Below, one piece after another: positions 1-5,135 of a stretch of 5,135 nucleotides of DNA (positions are counted from its first letter, which is position 1; the number at the start of each line of letters is the position of its first letter). The position numbers and the translations under genes are program-made. A model generated the notes under the pieces. It did not search any database and was not told where the DNA came from. It was given only the letters and a program-made list of their open reading frames with translations. The stretch is from an uncultured Candidatus Melainabacteria bacterium (GTDB lineage Bacteria > Cyanobacteriota > Vampirovibrionia > Gastranaerophilales > Gastranaerophilaceae): assembly GCA_934699705.1 (NCBI GenBank), contig CAKUXD010000053.1, positions 1-5,135 of the forward strand, read 5' to 3'.

Positions 1-70
1 CGACATGGCCAAGTGGTAAGGCAGAAGCCTGCAAAGCTTTTATCCCCCAGTTCGAATCTGGGTGTCGCCT
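1..70 (+). tRNA. tRNA-Cys (anticodon GCA), first two bases cut off by window edge
   Basis: The cloverleaf can be folded by eye. The 3' acceptor strand is at 63-69 and pairs with 1-5; the two missing 5' bases, expected to be GG, lie outside the window. The D stem pairs 8-10 with 20-22. The anticodon stem pairs 24-28 with 36-40, including one G-U pair. The seven-base anticodon loop at 29-35 has GCA at 31-33, which reads Cys codons. The T stem pairs 46-50 with 58-62 around the loop TTCGAAT. The base after the acceptor strand is T70, the U73 discriminator typical of tRNA-Cys. CCA is not encoded, because a T run follows directly, so the CCA end must be added by tRNA nucleotidyltransferase. The gene is very probably intact in the genome. 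Confidence 0.95.
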
Positions 71-75
71 TTTTT

Positions 76-107
76 AAAAACACTCTCAGGCGGAGAGTGT
101 TTTTTTT
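76..107 (+). terminator. Rho-independent terminator after tRNA-Cys
   Basis: A perfect 7-bp stem (81-87 CACTCTC with 93-99 GAGAGTG) closes a five-base loop at 88-92. A-T pairs between 76-80 and 100-104 can extend it to 12 bp. Eight consecutive T bases at 100-107 follow, the classic intrinsic terminator layout. It separates the tRNA transcript from the hydrogenase operon. Confidence 0.9.
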
Positions 108-206
108 GAAATTGAAAACTTAGAGCTATAATTTTGCCGTACGCGTTTAAATATACAAACCCAATAAATCGTGATGTTTTGGCACTATTAAGAATATGAA
201 AAATAC

Positions 207-234
207 TTGATTTCAAAAATATTCATGACATAAT
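207..234 (+). promoter_or_regulatory. Candidate promoter of the hydCBA operon
   Basis: TTGATT at 207-212 resembles a -35 box. After a 16-base spacer comes CATAAT at 229-234 (five of six bases match TATAAT). This is preceded by TG at 226-227, giving the extended -10 form TGACATAAT. Transcription would begin near 241 and leave a leader of about 70 bases. A perfect TATAAT at 272-277 is an alternative or second -10, but it has no good -35 at 16-18 bases; TTGTTA at 246-251 is 20 bases away. The region is very AT-rich, so chance matches are likely and no start site is proven. Apart from these motifs and the short repeats at 169-176, 223-230 and 253-260, the stretch 108-298 holds nothing I can identify. 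Confidence 0.45.
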
Positions 235-298
235 ATAAATATTGTTTGTTATTCGTGATAAATTTTGCATTTATAATGAGCATTTATTAATATAACTT

Positions 299-305
299 AA
301 AGGAG
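299..305 (+). promoter_or_regulatory. Ribosome binding site of hydC
   Basis: AAAGGAG lies six bases upstream of the ATG at 312. It is a strong Shine-Dalgarno match and fixes that ATG as the start of hydC. Confidence 0.85.
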
Positions 306-311
306 ATTACG

Positions 312-806
312 ATGACTGGAAGTCAAACAAAAGTCGATTTCTCAAAATTAGATGAAATTATTGCTGAATGTGGTGGTAACAAATCTAATTTGATTGCGAT
401 TTTGCAAAAAGTACAGGAAGTTTACCGATACTTACCTGAAGACGCGATGATTTATATCGGAACAAAAATTGAAGACTTGTCGCCTGCAACTGTATTTGGT
501 GTTGCGACATTCTATGCACAATTCTCACTTGACCCAAAAGGTAAATACGAAGTGAAATGTTGCGACGGTACTGCTTGCCACGTTAGAGGTTCAATGCCAG
601 TATTAAACGCTATTAAGGCAAGATTAGATTTAAAAGATGGTAAATTTACAACTGATGACGGATTATTCTCTGTTGAAACCGTTAGTTGCTTAGGTGCTTG
701 TGGTTTAGCTCCAGTTGTTGTTGTTAATGGAAAAGTTTATCCTCAAATGACATCTGATGCAATCAAAGTTGTTATTGATACGATTTATCAGGAGGAAAAA
801 GCGTAA
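312..806 (+). CDS. hydC: HydC, NuoE-like [2Fe-2S] subunit of NAD-linked [FeFe] hydrogenase
   Basis: This 164-residue protein belongs to the NuoE / complex I 24-kDa family, a helical N-terminal part followed by a thioredoxin-like [2Fe-2S] domain. The visible cluster ligands are C84 and C89 (CDGTACHVRG, C-x4-C) and C126 and C130 (CLGAC, C-x3-C), the standard spacing. Family hallmarks YRYLPEDAM and SPATVFGVATFYAQF precede them. In HydABC hydrogenases this subunit sits on HydB and its cluster lies near the FMN; the complex is cytoplasmic, and no signal peptide or membrane segment is seen. Length is normal for the family. The start is supported by the AAAGGAG site. Its stop TAA shares its last base with the hydB start, so the two are probably translationally coupled. 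C83, directly before ligand C84, is an extra cysteine. NuoE of a complex I was considered, but the downstream HydA makes the hydrogenase assignment clear. Confidence 0.93.
   Translation: MTGSQTKVDFSKLDEIIAECGGNKSNLIAILQKVQEVYRYLPEDAMIYIGTKIEDLSPATVFGVATFYAQFSLDPKGKYEVKCCDGTACHVRGSMPVLNAIKARLDLKDGKFTTDDGLFSVETVSCLGACGLAPVVVVNGKVYPQMTSDAIKVVIDTIYQEEKA
790..795 (+). promoter_or_regulatory. Ribosome binding site of hydB inside the hydC 3' end
   Basis: AGGAGG, a full Shine-Dalgarno match, lies ten bases before the hydB ATG at 806 and within the last codons of hydC. With the TAATG stop/start overlap at 804-808 this indicates coupled translation of the two subunits. Confidence 0.85.
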
Positions 807-2659
807 TGGAATTAAATATTGATATTAAAAAAGAGCAAGACGTTGCTCAGGAACATATTAAAGAACAAGGTTTAAGAGTTTTAGTTTGTGGCGGTACTGG
901 TTGTGTTGCAAACGGTTCTGAAAAAGTTATGGCTAAATTCAGAGAACTTGGCGTAAATGTTGGAACTTTATCAAATCACGAAAAAATGACTGTTATTCCA
1001 ACAGGTTGTCATGGTTTCTGTGAACAAGGTGTATTGGTGATTTTACCTGAAGAACATACTGCTTATATAAAAGTAAAAGAGGAAGATGTTGAAGAAATTT
1101 TCAATTCTCATATCGTGGGCGGTAAACCAGTTGAAAGACTTTTATATGTTGATCCTGCAACAAAACAATCTGTTCAAAAACCAGAAGAAATCAATTTTTA
1201 TGCAAAACAAACTCGTACTGCTTTGAAAAATTGTGGTCATATCAACGCTGAATCAATTGAAGAAGCGATTTCAGTTAGAGGTTACGAAGCATTAGCAAAT
1301 ATTTTAAAACAAAATGACCCTGATGCTGTAATTCAAGAAATTATAGATTCAGGTTTAAGAGGCCGTGGTGGCGGTGGTTTCCCAACAGGCATGAAATGGA
1401 AATTTACTGCTGCAAACAAAGGCGGAAAATCTTACGTTGTATGTAACGGCGACGAAGGCGACCCGGGTGCGTTCATGGACCGTTCTGTAATGGAAGGCGA
1501 CCCTCATAAATTATTAGAAGGTATGGCAATTGCTGCTTTTGCAATCGGTGCAGACGAAGGTTACATTTACGTTCGTGCTGAATACCCTCTTGCAATTCAA
1601 CGTTTAAGAAAAGCAATCAAAGATGCTGAAGAAAAGAATTTCTTAGGCAAAAATATTATGGGTTCAGATTTCTCATTTGATTTACACATTAAAGAAGGTG
1701 CTGGGGCGTTTGTTTGCGGTGAAGAAACTGCATTAATCGCGTCAATTGAAGGCGAACGTGGTATGCCAAGACCAAAACCACCATTTCCAGCAAATTCTGG
1801 TTTGTTCGGCAGACCAACCTTGATTAATAACGTAGAAACTTTAGCTAACGTACCTGTAATTATGTTAAAAGGTGCAAAATGGTTCAATTCTATGGGTACT
1901 GAAACTTCAAAAGGTACTAAAACTTTCGCTTTAACAGGTGAAGTTAATAATACTGGTTTAATTGAAGTTCCAATGGGCACAACTTTGAGAGAAATCGTAT
2001 TTGATATCGGTGGCGGTATTAGAAATGGTAAAAAATTCAAAGCAGTTCAAATTGGTGGACCTTCAGGTGGTTGCTTGACAGAAGAACATTTAGATTTACC
2101 TATGGATTACGATAGTTTAATTAAAGCAGGCGCAATGGTTGGTTCAGGCGGTCTTGTTGTTATGAACGAAGACACTTGTATCGTTGAAGTTGCACGTTTC
2201 TTTATGAACTTTACACAAAATGAATCTTGCGGTAAGTGTGTTCCTTGTCGCGAAGGTACAAAAAATATGTTGAAAATATTAGAAAAAATTGTACATGGCG
2301 AAGGAACAATGGAAGATTTGGATAAGTTAGAAGAACTTGCTATTGCAGTTAAAGACGGTTCTTTATGCGGTTTAGGTAAAACAGCTCCAAATCCTGTATT
2401 ATCAACATTAAAATACTTTAGAGATGAATATGTAGCGCATATTAAGGATAAAAAATGTCCTGCTGGTGTTTGTACAGCGCTTAAAACAATCAAAATTAAA
2501 GAAGATTTATGTCGCGGTTGTACAAAATGTGCAAGAACTTGTCCTGTGGGCGCTATTGAAGGTACTGTTAAACAACCTCATCACATTAATCAAGAAAAAT
2601 GTATTAAATGTGAGGCTTGTTTATTACACTGTCCATTCAAAGCTATTGTTAAGGAATAG
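806..2659 (+). CDS. hydB: HydB, FMN/NAD(H)-binding Fe-S subunit of trimeric [FeFe] hydrogenase
   Basis: The 617 residues form three parts. Residues about 22-105 are a thioredoxin-like [2Fe-2S] domain with C28, C33, C68 and C72 (C-x4-C and C-x3-C). Residues about 140-545 are the NuoF core: the glycine-rich GLRGRGGGGFPTGMKW (183-198) and CNGDEGDPGAFMDR (213-226) form the FMN and NAD(H) site, an SLBB-like region follows, and C475, C478, C481 (ESCGKCVPCREGT) plus C521 bind a [4Fe-4S] cluster. Residues about 562-617 are a two-cluster ferredoxin domain with C569/C572/C575/C579 and C599/C602/C605/C609. A further pair, C551 and C556 (CPAGVC), joins core and ferredoxin domain. NuoF alone is about 450 residues; the two extra domains are typical of HydB, which exchanges electrons between NAD(H), HydA and ferredoxin in the cytoplasm. 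In the bifurcating family the single FMN is proposed as the branching site. The start is set by AGGAGG and the overlap with hydC. Confidence 0.94.
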   Translation: MELNIDIKKEQDVAQEHIKEQGLRVLVCGGTGCVANGSEKVMAKFRELGVNVGTLSNHEKMTVIPTGCHGFCEQGVLVILPEEHTAYIKVKEEDVEEIFNSHIVGGKPVERLLYVDPATKQSVQKPEEINFYAKQTRTALKNCGHINAESIEEAISVRGYEALANILKQNDPDAVIQEIIDSGLRGRGGGGFPTGMKWKFTAANKGGKSYVVCNGDEGDPGAFMDRSVMEGDPHKLLEGMAIAAFAIGADEGYIYVRAEYPLAIQRLRKAIKDAEEKNFLGKNIMGSDFSFDLHIKEGAGAFVCGEETALIASIEGERGMPRPKPPFPANSGLFGRPTLINNVETLANVPVIMLKGAKWFNSMGTETSKGTKTFALTGEVNNTGLIEVPMGTTLREIVFDIGGGIRNGKKFKAVQIGGPSGGCLTEEHLDLPMDYDSLIKAGAMVGSGGLVVMNEDTCIVEVARFFMNFTQNESCGKCVPCREGTKNMLKILEKIVHGEGTMEDLDKLEELAIAVKDGSLCGLGKTAPNPVLSTLKYFRDEYVAHIKDKKCPAGVCTALKTIKIKEDLCRGCTKCARTCPVGAIEGTVKQPHHINQEKCIKCEACLLHCPFKAIVKE

Positions 2660-2700
2660 TCTTGCATAGCGCAAATAATAAGTAGTTGATTATATAACAA

Positions 2701-2706
2701 AAAGGA
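2701..2706 (+). promoter_or_regulatory. Ribosome binding site of hydA
   Basis: AAAGGA lies nine bases before the ATG at 2716, within the 56-base gap after hydB. It is weaker than the sites of hydC and hydB but adequate. The gap (2660-2715) shows no convincing promoter or terminator, so hydA is most likely read from the same transcript. Confidence 0.7.
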
Positions 2707-2715
2707 ATAAATAAA

Positions 2716-4497
2716 ATGTCAGAAGATAAAAAAACATTATTTATAGAAGGTAAAGAGGTAGAATTTACCAATGAACCTAATCTTTTGGAAGTTATCAGAA
2801 AAGCTGGTATGAGCGTACCAACTTTCTGCTACCGTCCAGACTTAACTCAATTCGGCGCTTGCCGTATGTGTGTTGTTGAAGTTGAATATCCAAACGGCAG
2901 AGTTATGGTAAATTCATCTTGTACAATGCCTCCAGAAGTTGGTATTAAAGTAAAATTAAACTCAGAAAGAGTTAGAAGAATTAGAAAAACTGTTCTTGAG
3001 TTATTGTTAGCTAACCACGACAGAGAATGTACAACATGTGAAAAATCAGGTCAATGTGAATTGCAACAATATGCTGAAGAATATGGTATTAGAAAAATTA
3101 CATATCCAACATTAAAACCAGAAGATAAAAAACCTATTGATTGTTCAAATCCTGCAATCGTTAGAGATCCAAATAAATGTATTCTTTGTGGTGCTTGTGT
3201 TAGAGCTTGTAAAGAATTCCAAGGGCATGCCGTTTTAGGTTTTGCAAATCGTGGTTCTAAAACCTTGGTTCAACCGATGAACGGCAGACATTTATCAGAT
3301 GTTGATTGTGTATTCTGCGGTCAATGTAAAGCTGTTTGTCCAACTGGTGCTTTAACAATTAACAACGAAGTAAATGATGTATGGAAATTGGTAAATAATC
3401 CAAATAAAAAAGTTGCTATCCAAGTTGCTCCGGCAGTTCGTGTAGCTTTAGGCGAAATGTTTGATATGCCTGCTGGCGAAAATGTAATTGGTAAAATTTA
3501 TGCGGCAATGAGAAAAATCGGTTTCGATTTTGTCTATGATACAAACTTTGCGGCTGATTTAACAATTATGGAAGAAGCTACTGAGTTTTTAGACAGACTT
3601 AAAAAAGGTGAAAACTTACCATTGTTTACTTCTTGCTGTCAAGCATGGGTAAGATATGTTGAAACTCAACACCCTGATATGCTTAACCATTTATCAACTT
3701 GTAAATCACCACAATCAATGCTATCTTCAGTTATTAAAGAATTTTTACCAAAATTAAATCCTGAAGTGAAAGCAGAAGATTTGGTTGTTGTATCAGTTAT
3801 GCCATGTTCGGCTAAAAAAGCTGAAATTAAGCGTAATCAATTGAAAAAAGATGGCAAATTTGATACAGATTATGTATTAACAACTCAAGAATTTGCTCAA
3901 ATGATTAAATCAGCTGGTATTGATTTGAAAAACTTAGAAGCAGAACAAGCAGATTCACCATTTGGTCAATACACAGGTGCAGCAACAATCTTCGGAGCAT
4001 CTGGCGGTGTTGCAGAAGCTGCTGCAAGAACAGCATATTATATGGTAGCTGGTGAAGAAATTGCAAATGACGACATAGTTGAAATGCGTGGTGTTGATAA
4101 AAATTCTTTCGACAAAACTGTTGAATTAGATATTAAAGGTACAAAAGTTAAAGTGAAAGTTGTTTCAACACTTAAAGAAGCTGAAAAAGCAATTCAAGAA
4201 ATCAAGGCTGGCACTTCAGACTTCCAATTATTAGAAGTTATGGCATGCCCTGGAGGTTGCGTAAACGGTGGCGGTCAACCAGTAAGTTGCAATAAGCCAG
4301 AACTTAGAAAACAAAGAGCTGATGCGCTTTATACAGAAGATGTTAAAGATGTGAAATTTAGAAAATCTCACGAAAATCCAGACATCAAAAAATTGTATGA
4401 TGAATATTTGGAAGCTCCAAATTCGCATAAAGCTCATGAATTACTTCATACAAGTTATTCAGACCTAAGAACAGGCTCTTATAAAGACCTTAAATAA
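2716..4497 (+). CDS. hydA: HydA, catalytic [FeFe] hydrogenase subunit with H-cluster
   Basis: The 593-residue cytoplasmic subunit reversibly reduces protons to H2. An N-terminal [2Fe-2S] ferredoxin domain has C38, C49, C52 and C69. A His-Cys3 [4Fe-4S] site has H101, C105, C108 and C114. A two-cluster domain has C155/C158/C161/C165 and C198/C201/C204/C208. The H-cluster domain spans about 233-525: L1 is TSCCQAW (C307, C308), L2 MPCSAKKAE (C364) and L3 MACPGGCVNGGGQ (C511, C515). By alignment from memory to Clostridium CpI, the proton path C307, E287, E290, R294 and S327 is kept. A small-subunit-like helical segment follows to about residue 580. There is no twin-arginine signal. L1 has Q309 where most enzymes have proline. 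The protein stops after the small-subunit-like segment and lacks the extra C-terminal [2Fe-2S] domain of Thermotoga maritima HydA, so it resembles shorter acetogen-type HydA. The hydC-hydB-hydA context marks it as the NAD-linked, probably bifurcating trimer rather than a monomeric ferredoxin hydrogenase. Confidence 0.96.
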   Translation: MSEDKKTLFIEGKEVEFTNEPNLLEVIRKAGMSVPTFCYRPDLTQFGACRMCVVEVEYPNGRVMVNSSCTMPPEVGIKVKLNSERVRRIRKTVLELLLANHDRECTTCEKSGQCELQQYAEEYGIRKITYPTLKPEDKKPIDCSNPAIVRDPNKCILCGACVRACKEFQGHAVLGFANRGSKTLVQPMNGRHLSDVDCVFCGQCKAVCPTGALTINNEVNDVWKLVNNPNKKVAIQVAPAVRVALGEMFDMPAGENVIGKIYAAMRKIGFDFVYDTNFAADLTIMEEATEFLDRLKKGENLPLFTSCCQAWVRYVETQHPDMLNHLSTCKSPQSMLSSVIKEFLPKLNPEVKAEDLVVVSVMPCSAKKAEIKRNQLKKDGKFDTDYVLTTQEFAQMIKSAGIDLKNLEAEQADSPFGQYTGAATIFGASGGVAEAAARTAYYMVAGEEIANDDIVEMRGVDKNSFDKTVELDIKGTKVKVKVVSTLKEAEKAIQEIKAGTSDFQLLEVMACPGGCVNGGGQPVSCNKPELRKQRADALYTEDVKDVKFRKSHENPDIKKLYDEYLEAPNSHKAHELLHTSYSDLRTGSYKDLK

Positions 4498-4512
4498 TTG
4501 AAAAATAAAATT

Positions 4513-4552
4513 AGCGGCGCGCTGAATTTTACAAAATTCAGCGCGCCGTTTT
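4513..4552 (+). terminator. Intrinsic terminator of the hydCBA operon
   Basis: A perfect 16-bp inverted repeat pairs 4515-4530 with 4533-4548; the lower half is GC-rich (CGGCGCGC) and the upper half is AT pairs. It is extendable by a G-U and an A-U pair at the base. Only two bases lie between the arms, so the top A-U pairs must open to form the loop. The T run is short (TTTT at 4549-4552), weaker than usual, but the stem is very stable. An A-rich run lies upstream (4500-4510), so the element could also work on the opposite strand, though no gene approaches from that side. It lies 15 bases beyond the hydA stop. Confidence 0.85.
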
Positions 4553-4603
4553 ACGCATAAAAATTAACCTTGTAAACAAATTTTCTCAAATATTTTAAAC
4601 TAG

Positions 4604-4631
4604 TTGACAACAAATTTTGATATAATACAAT
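4604..4631 (+). promoter_or_regulatory. Promoter of tuf
   Basis: A perfect -35 box TTGACA (4604-4609) is followed after 16 bases by TACAAT (4626-4631), a five-of-six -10 match. Overlapping it is TGATATAAT (4618-4626), an extended -10 with a perfect TATAAT at 4621-4626 but no good -35 at the right distance. Either would start transcription at about 4633-4639, leaving a 60-65-base AT-rich leader in which I see no clear regulatory fold. Its place between the hyd terminator and tuf shows that tuf has its own strong promoter. Confidence 0.8.
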
Positions 4632-4682
4632 ATTAGCATAGCTTAGTATATAAATAATAAGTTAGTTTAGTAAATAAGTAGT

Positions 4683-4690
4683 AAAAGGAG
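4683..4690 (+). promoter_or_regulatory. Ribosome binding site of tuf
   Basis: AAAAGGAG lies eight bases before the ATG at 4699, a strong Shine-Dalgarno sequence as expected for a highly expressed gene. Confidence 0.85.
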
Positions 4691-4698
4691 ACCACTAA

Positions 4699-5135
4699 AT
4701 GGCACGCGAAAAGTACGAAAGAACCAAACCGCACGTTAACGTTGGTACAATTGGTCACGTTGACCACGGTAAAACAACATTAACAGCAGCAATTACAGCA
4801 ACATTAGCAGCAGCTGGACAAGCAGAATTGAAAAAATTTGATGAAATCGATGCTGCTCCAGAAGAAAAAGCTAGAGGTATCACCATCTCTACAGCTCACG
4901 TAGAATATGAAACAGCAACTAGACACTATGCTCACGTTGACTGCCCAGGCCACGCTGACTATGTTAAAAACATGATTACAGGTGCTGCTCAAATGGACGG
5001 TGCAATTCTTGTAGTTGCAGCTACTGACGGTGCAATGCCTCAAACTCGTGAACACATTCTACTTGCAAGACAAGTTGGTGTTCCAAACTTAGTAGTATTC
5101 TTAAATAAATGTGATATGGTTGATGACCCTGAATT
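4699..5135 (+). CDS. tuf: Elongation factor Tu, N-terminal part (cut by window end)
   Basis: The visible 145 codons encode most of the GTPase domain of EF-Tu, which carries aminoacyl-tRNA to the ribosome as a GTP complex. The P-loop is GHVDHGKT (residues 19-26), switch I contains RGITIS (59-64, with the Mg-binding threonine T62), the G3 motif is DCPGH (81-85) and the G4 guanine-specificity motif is NKCD (136-139). The full protein is normally about 395-410 residues; the rest lies to the right of the window. The start at MAREKYERTKPHVN matches the family. The gene does not directly follow fusA as in the common str operon but sits behind the hydrogenase operon with its own promoter, which may mean a relocated or second copy. 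Sequence signatures look cyanobacterium-like from memory. Confidence 0.98.
   Translation, partial: MAREKYERTKPHVNVGTIGHVDHGKTTLTAAITATLAAAGQAELKKFDEIDAAPEEKARGITISTAHVEYETATRHYAHVDCPGHADYVKNMITGAAQMDGAILVVAATDGAMPQTREHILLARQVGVPNLVVFLNKCDMVDDPE

Noticed and set aside
207..216. FNR/CRP-like palindrome TTGATTTCAA
   Set aside because: The arms are only four bases with a two-base centre; a full FNR site needs TTGAT-N4-ATCAA, which is absent.
246..264. Possible Rex (redox repressor) operator TTGTTA...TGATAA upstream of hydC
   Set aside because: The left half resembles a Rex half-site, but the right half is not its inverse; only a 4-bp TTAT/ATAA dyad (249-252 and 258-261) is symmetric, which is weak in AT-rich DNA.
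1597..2493. Open frames on the - strand inside hydB (1597-2040 and 2107-2493)
   Set aside because: They lie opposite highly conserved NuoF coding sequence, show no recognisable domain and have no ribosome binding context; they are reading-frame shadows.
312..2659. nuoE-nuoF of respiratory complex I
   Set aside because: HydB has an N-terminal [2Fe-2S] domain and a C-terminal two-cluster ferredoxin domain that NuoF lacks, and the next gene is an [FeFe] hydrogenase with a full H-cluster; no membrane subunits follow.
2466..2669. Open frame on the + strand overlapping the hydB 3' end
   Set aside because: It is the out-of-frame reading of the HydB ferredoxin domain; the in-frame protein has eight correctly spaced cluster cysteines.
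2662..2674. Small inverted repeat TTGC/GCAA between hydB and hydA
   Set aside because: A 4-bp stem with no T run is too weak for a terminator or attenuator and can arise by chance.
4231..4437. - strand open frame inside hydA
   Set aside because: It lies opposite the conserved L3 motif and C-terminal part of HydA and has no family features.
4604..4626. TTGACA paired with the perfect TATAAT as one promoter
   Set aside because: The spacer is only 11 bases, too short for a sigma-70-type promoter; TACAAT at 16 bases is the better partner.
4804..5055. - strand open frame inside tuf
   Set aside because: It lies opposite the EF-Tu GTPase domain and is a composition shadow of it.

Overview
This AT-rich window carries the complete three-gene operon of a trimeric, NAD-linked [FeFe] hydrogenase (hydC-hydB-hydA, + strand). 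It is preceded by a tRNA-Cys gene clipped at the left edge and followed by the 5' part of tuf (elongation factor Tu), which runs off the right edge. All genes point the same way, and I see no mobile element, CRISPR array or broken gene.

Layout: tRNA-Cys(GCA) lies at 1-70 and its intrinsic terminator at 76-107. The stretch from about 108 to 298 is AT-rich, non-coding and contains promoter-like motifs. hydC (312-806) overlaps hydB (806-2659) by one base. A 56-bp gap with its own ribosome binding site leads to hydA (2716-4497). A strong GC-rich hairpin at 4513-4552 closes the operon. A near-consensus promoter at 4604-4631 then drives tuf, which starts at 4699.

How the genes work together: HydA holds the H-cluster and a chain of Fe-S clusters. 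HydB is a NuoF-like FMN/NAD(H) subunit with an added thioredoxin-like [2Fe-2S] domain in front and a 2x[4Fe-4S] ferredoxin domain behind. HydC is a NuoE-like [2Fe-2S] subunit. This composition and gene order match the cytoplasmic HydABC hydrogenases that couple H2 to NAD(H) and, in characterised members, to ferredoxin by flavin-based electron bifurcation or confurcation. In a fermenter the likely direction is H2 production from NADH plus reduced ferredoxin. Whether this enzyme truly bifurcates cannot be settled from sequence alone. The maturation genes hydE, hydF and hydG are not in the window.

Organism: an anaerobic or fermentative bacterium with low GC and tRNA genes that do not encode CCA. 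The EF-Tu N-terminus looks cyanobacterium-like from memory (for example TKPHVN, DEIDAAPEEKARGITI, TAHVEYET, RHYAHVDCPGH). Together with a fermentative hydrogenase and low GC this suggests a non-photosynthetic relative of Cyanobacteria (Melainabacteria/Gastranaerophilales type). That is an inference at moderate-to-low confidence; Firmicutes or another anaerobic lineage is not excluded.

The window is mostly ordinary. The most notable features are an H-cluster L1 motif reading TSCCQAW instead of the usual TSCCPxW, and three TCRTGAYR-type repeats in the hyd upstream region.
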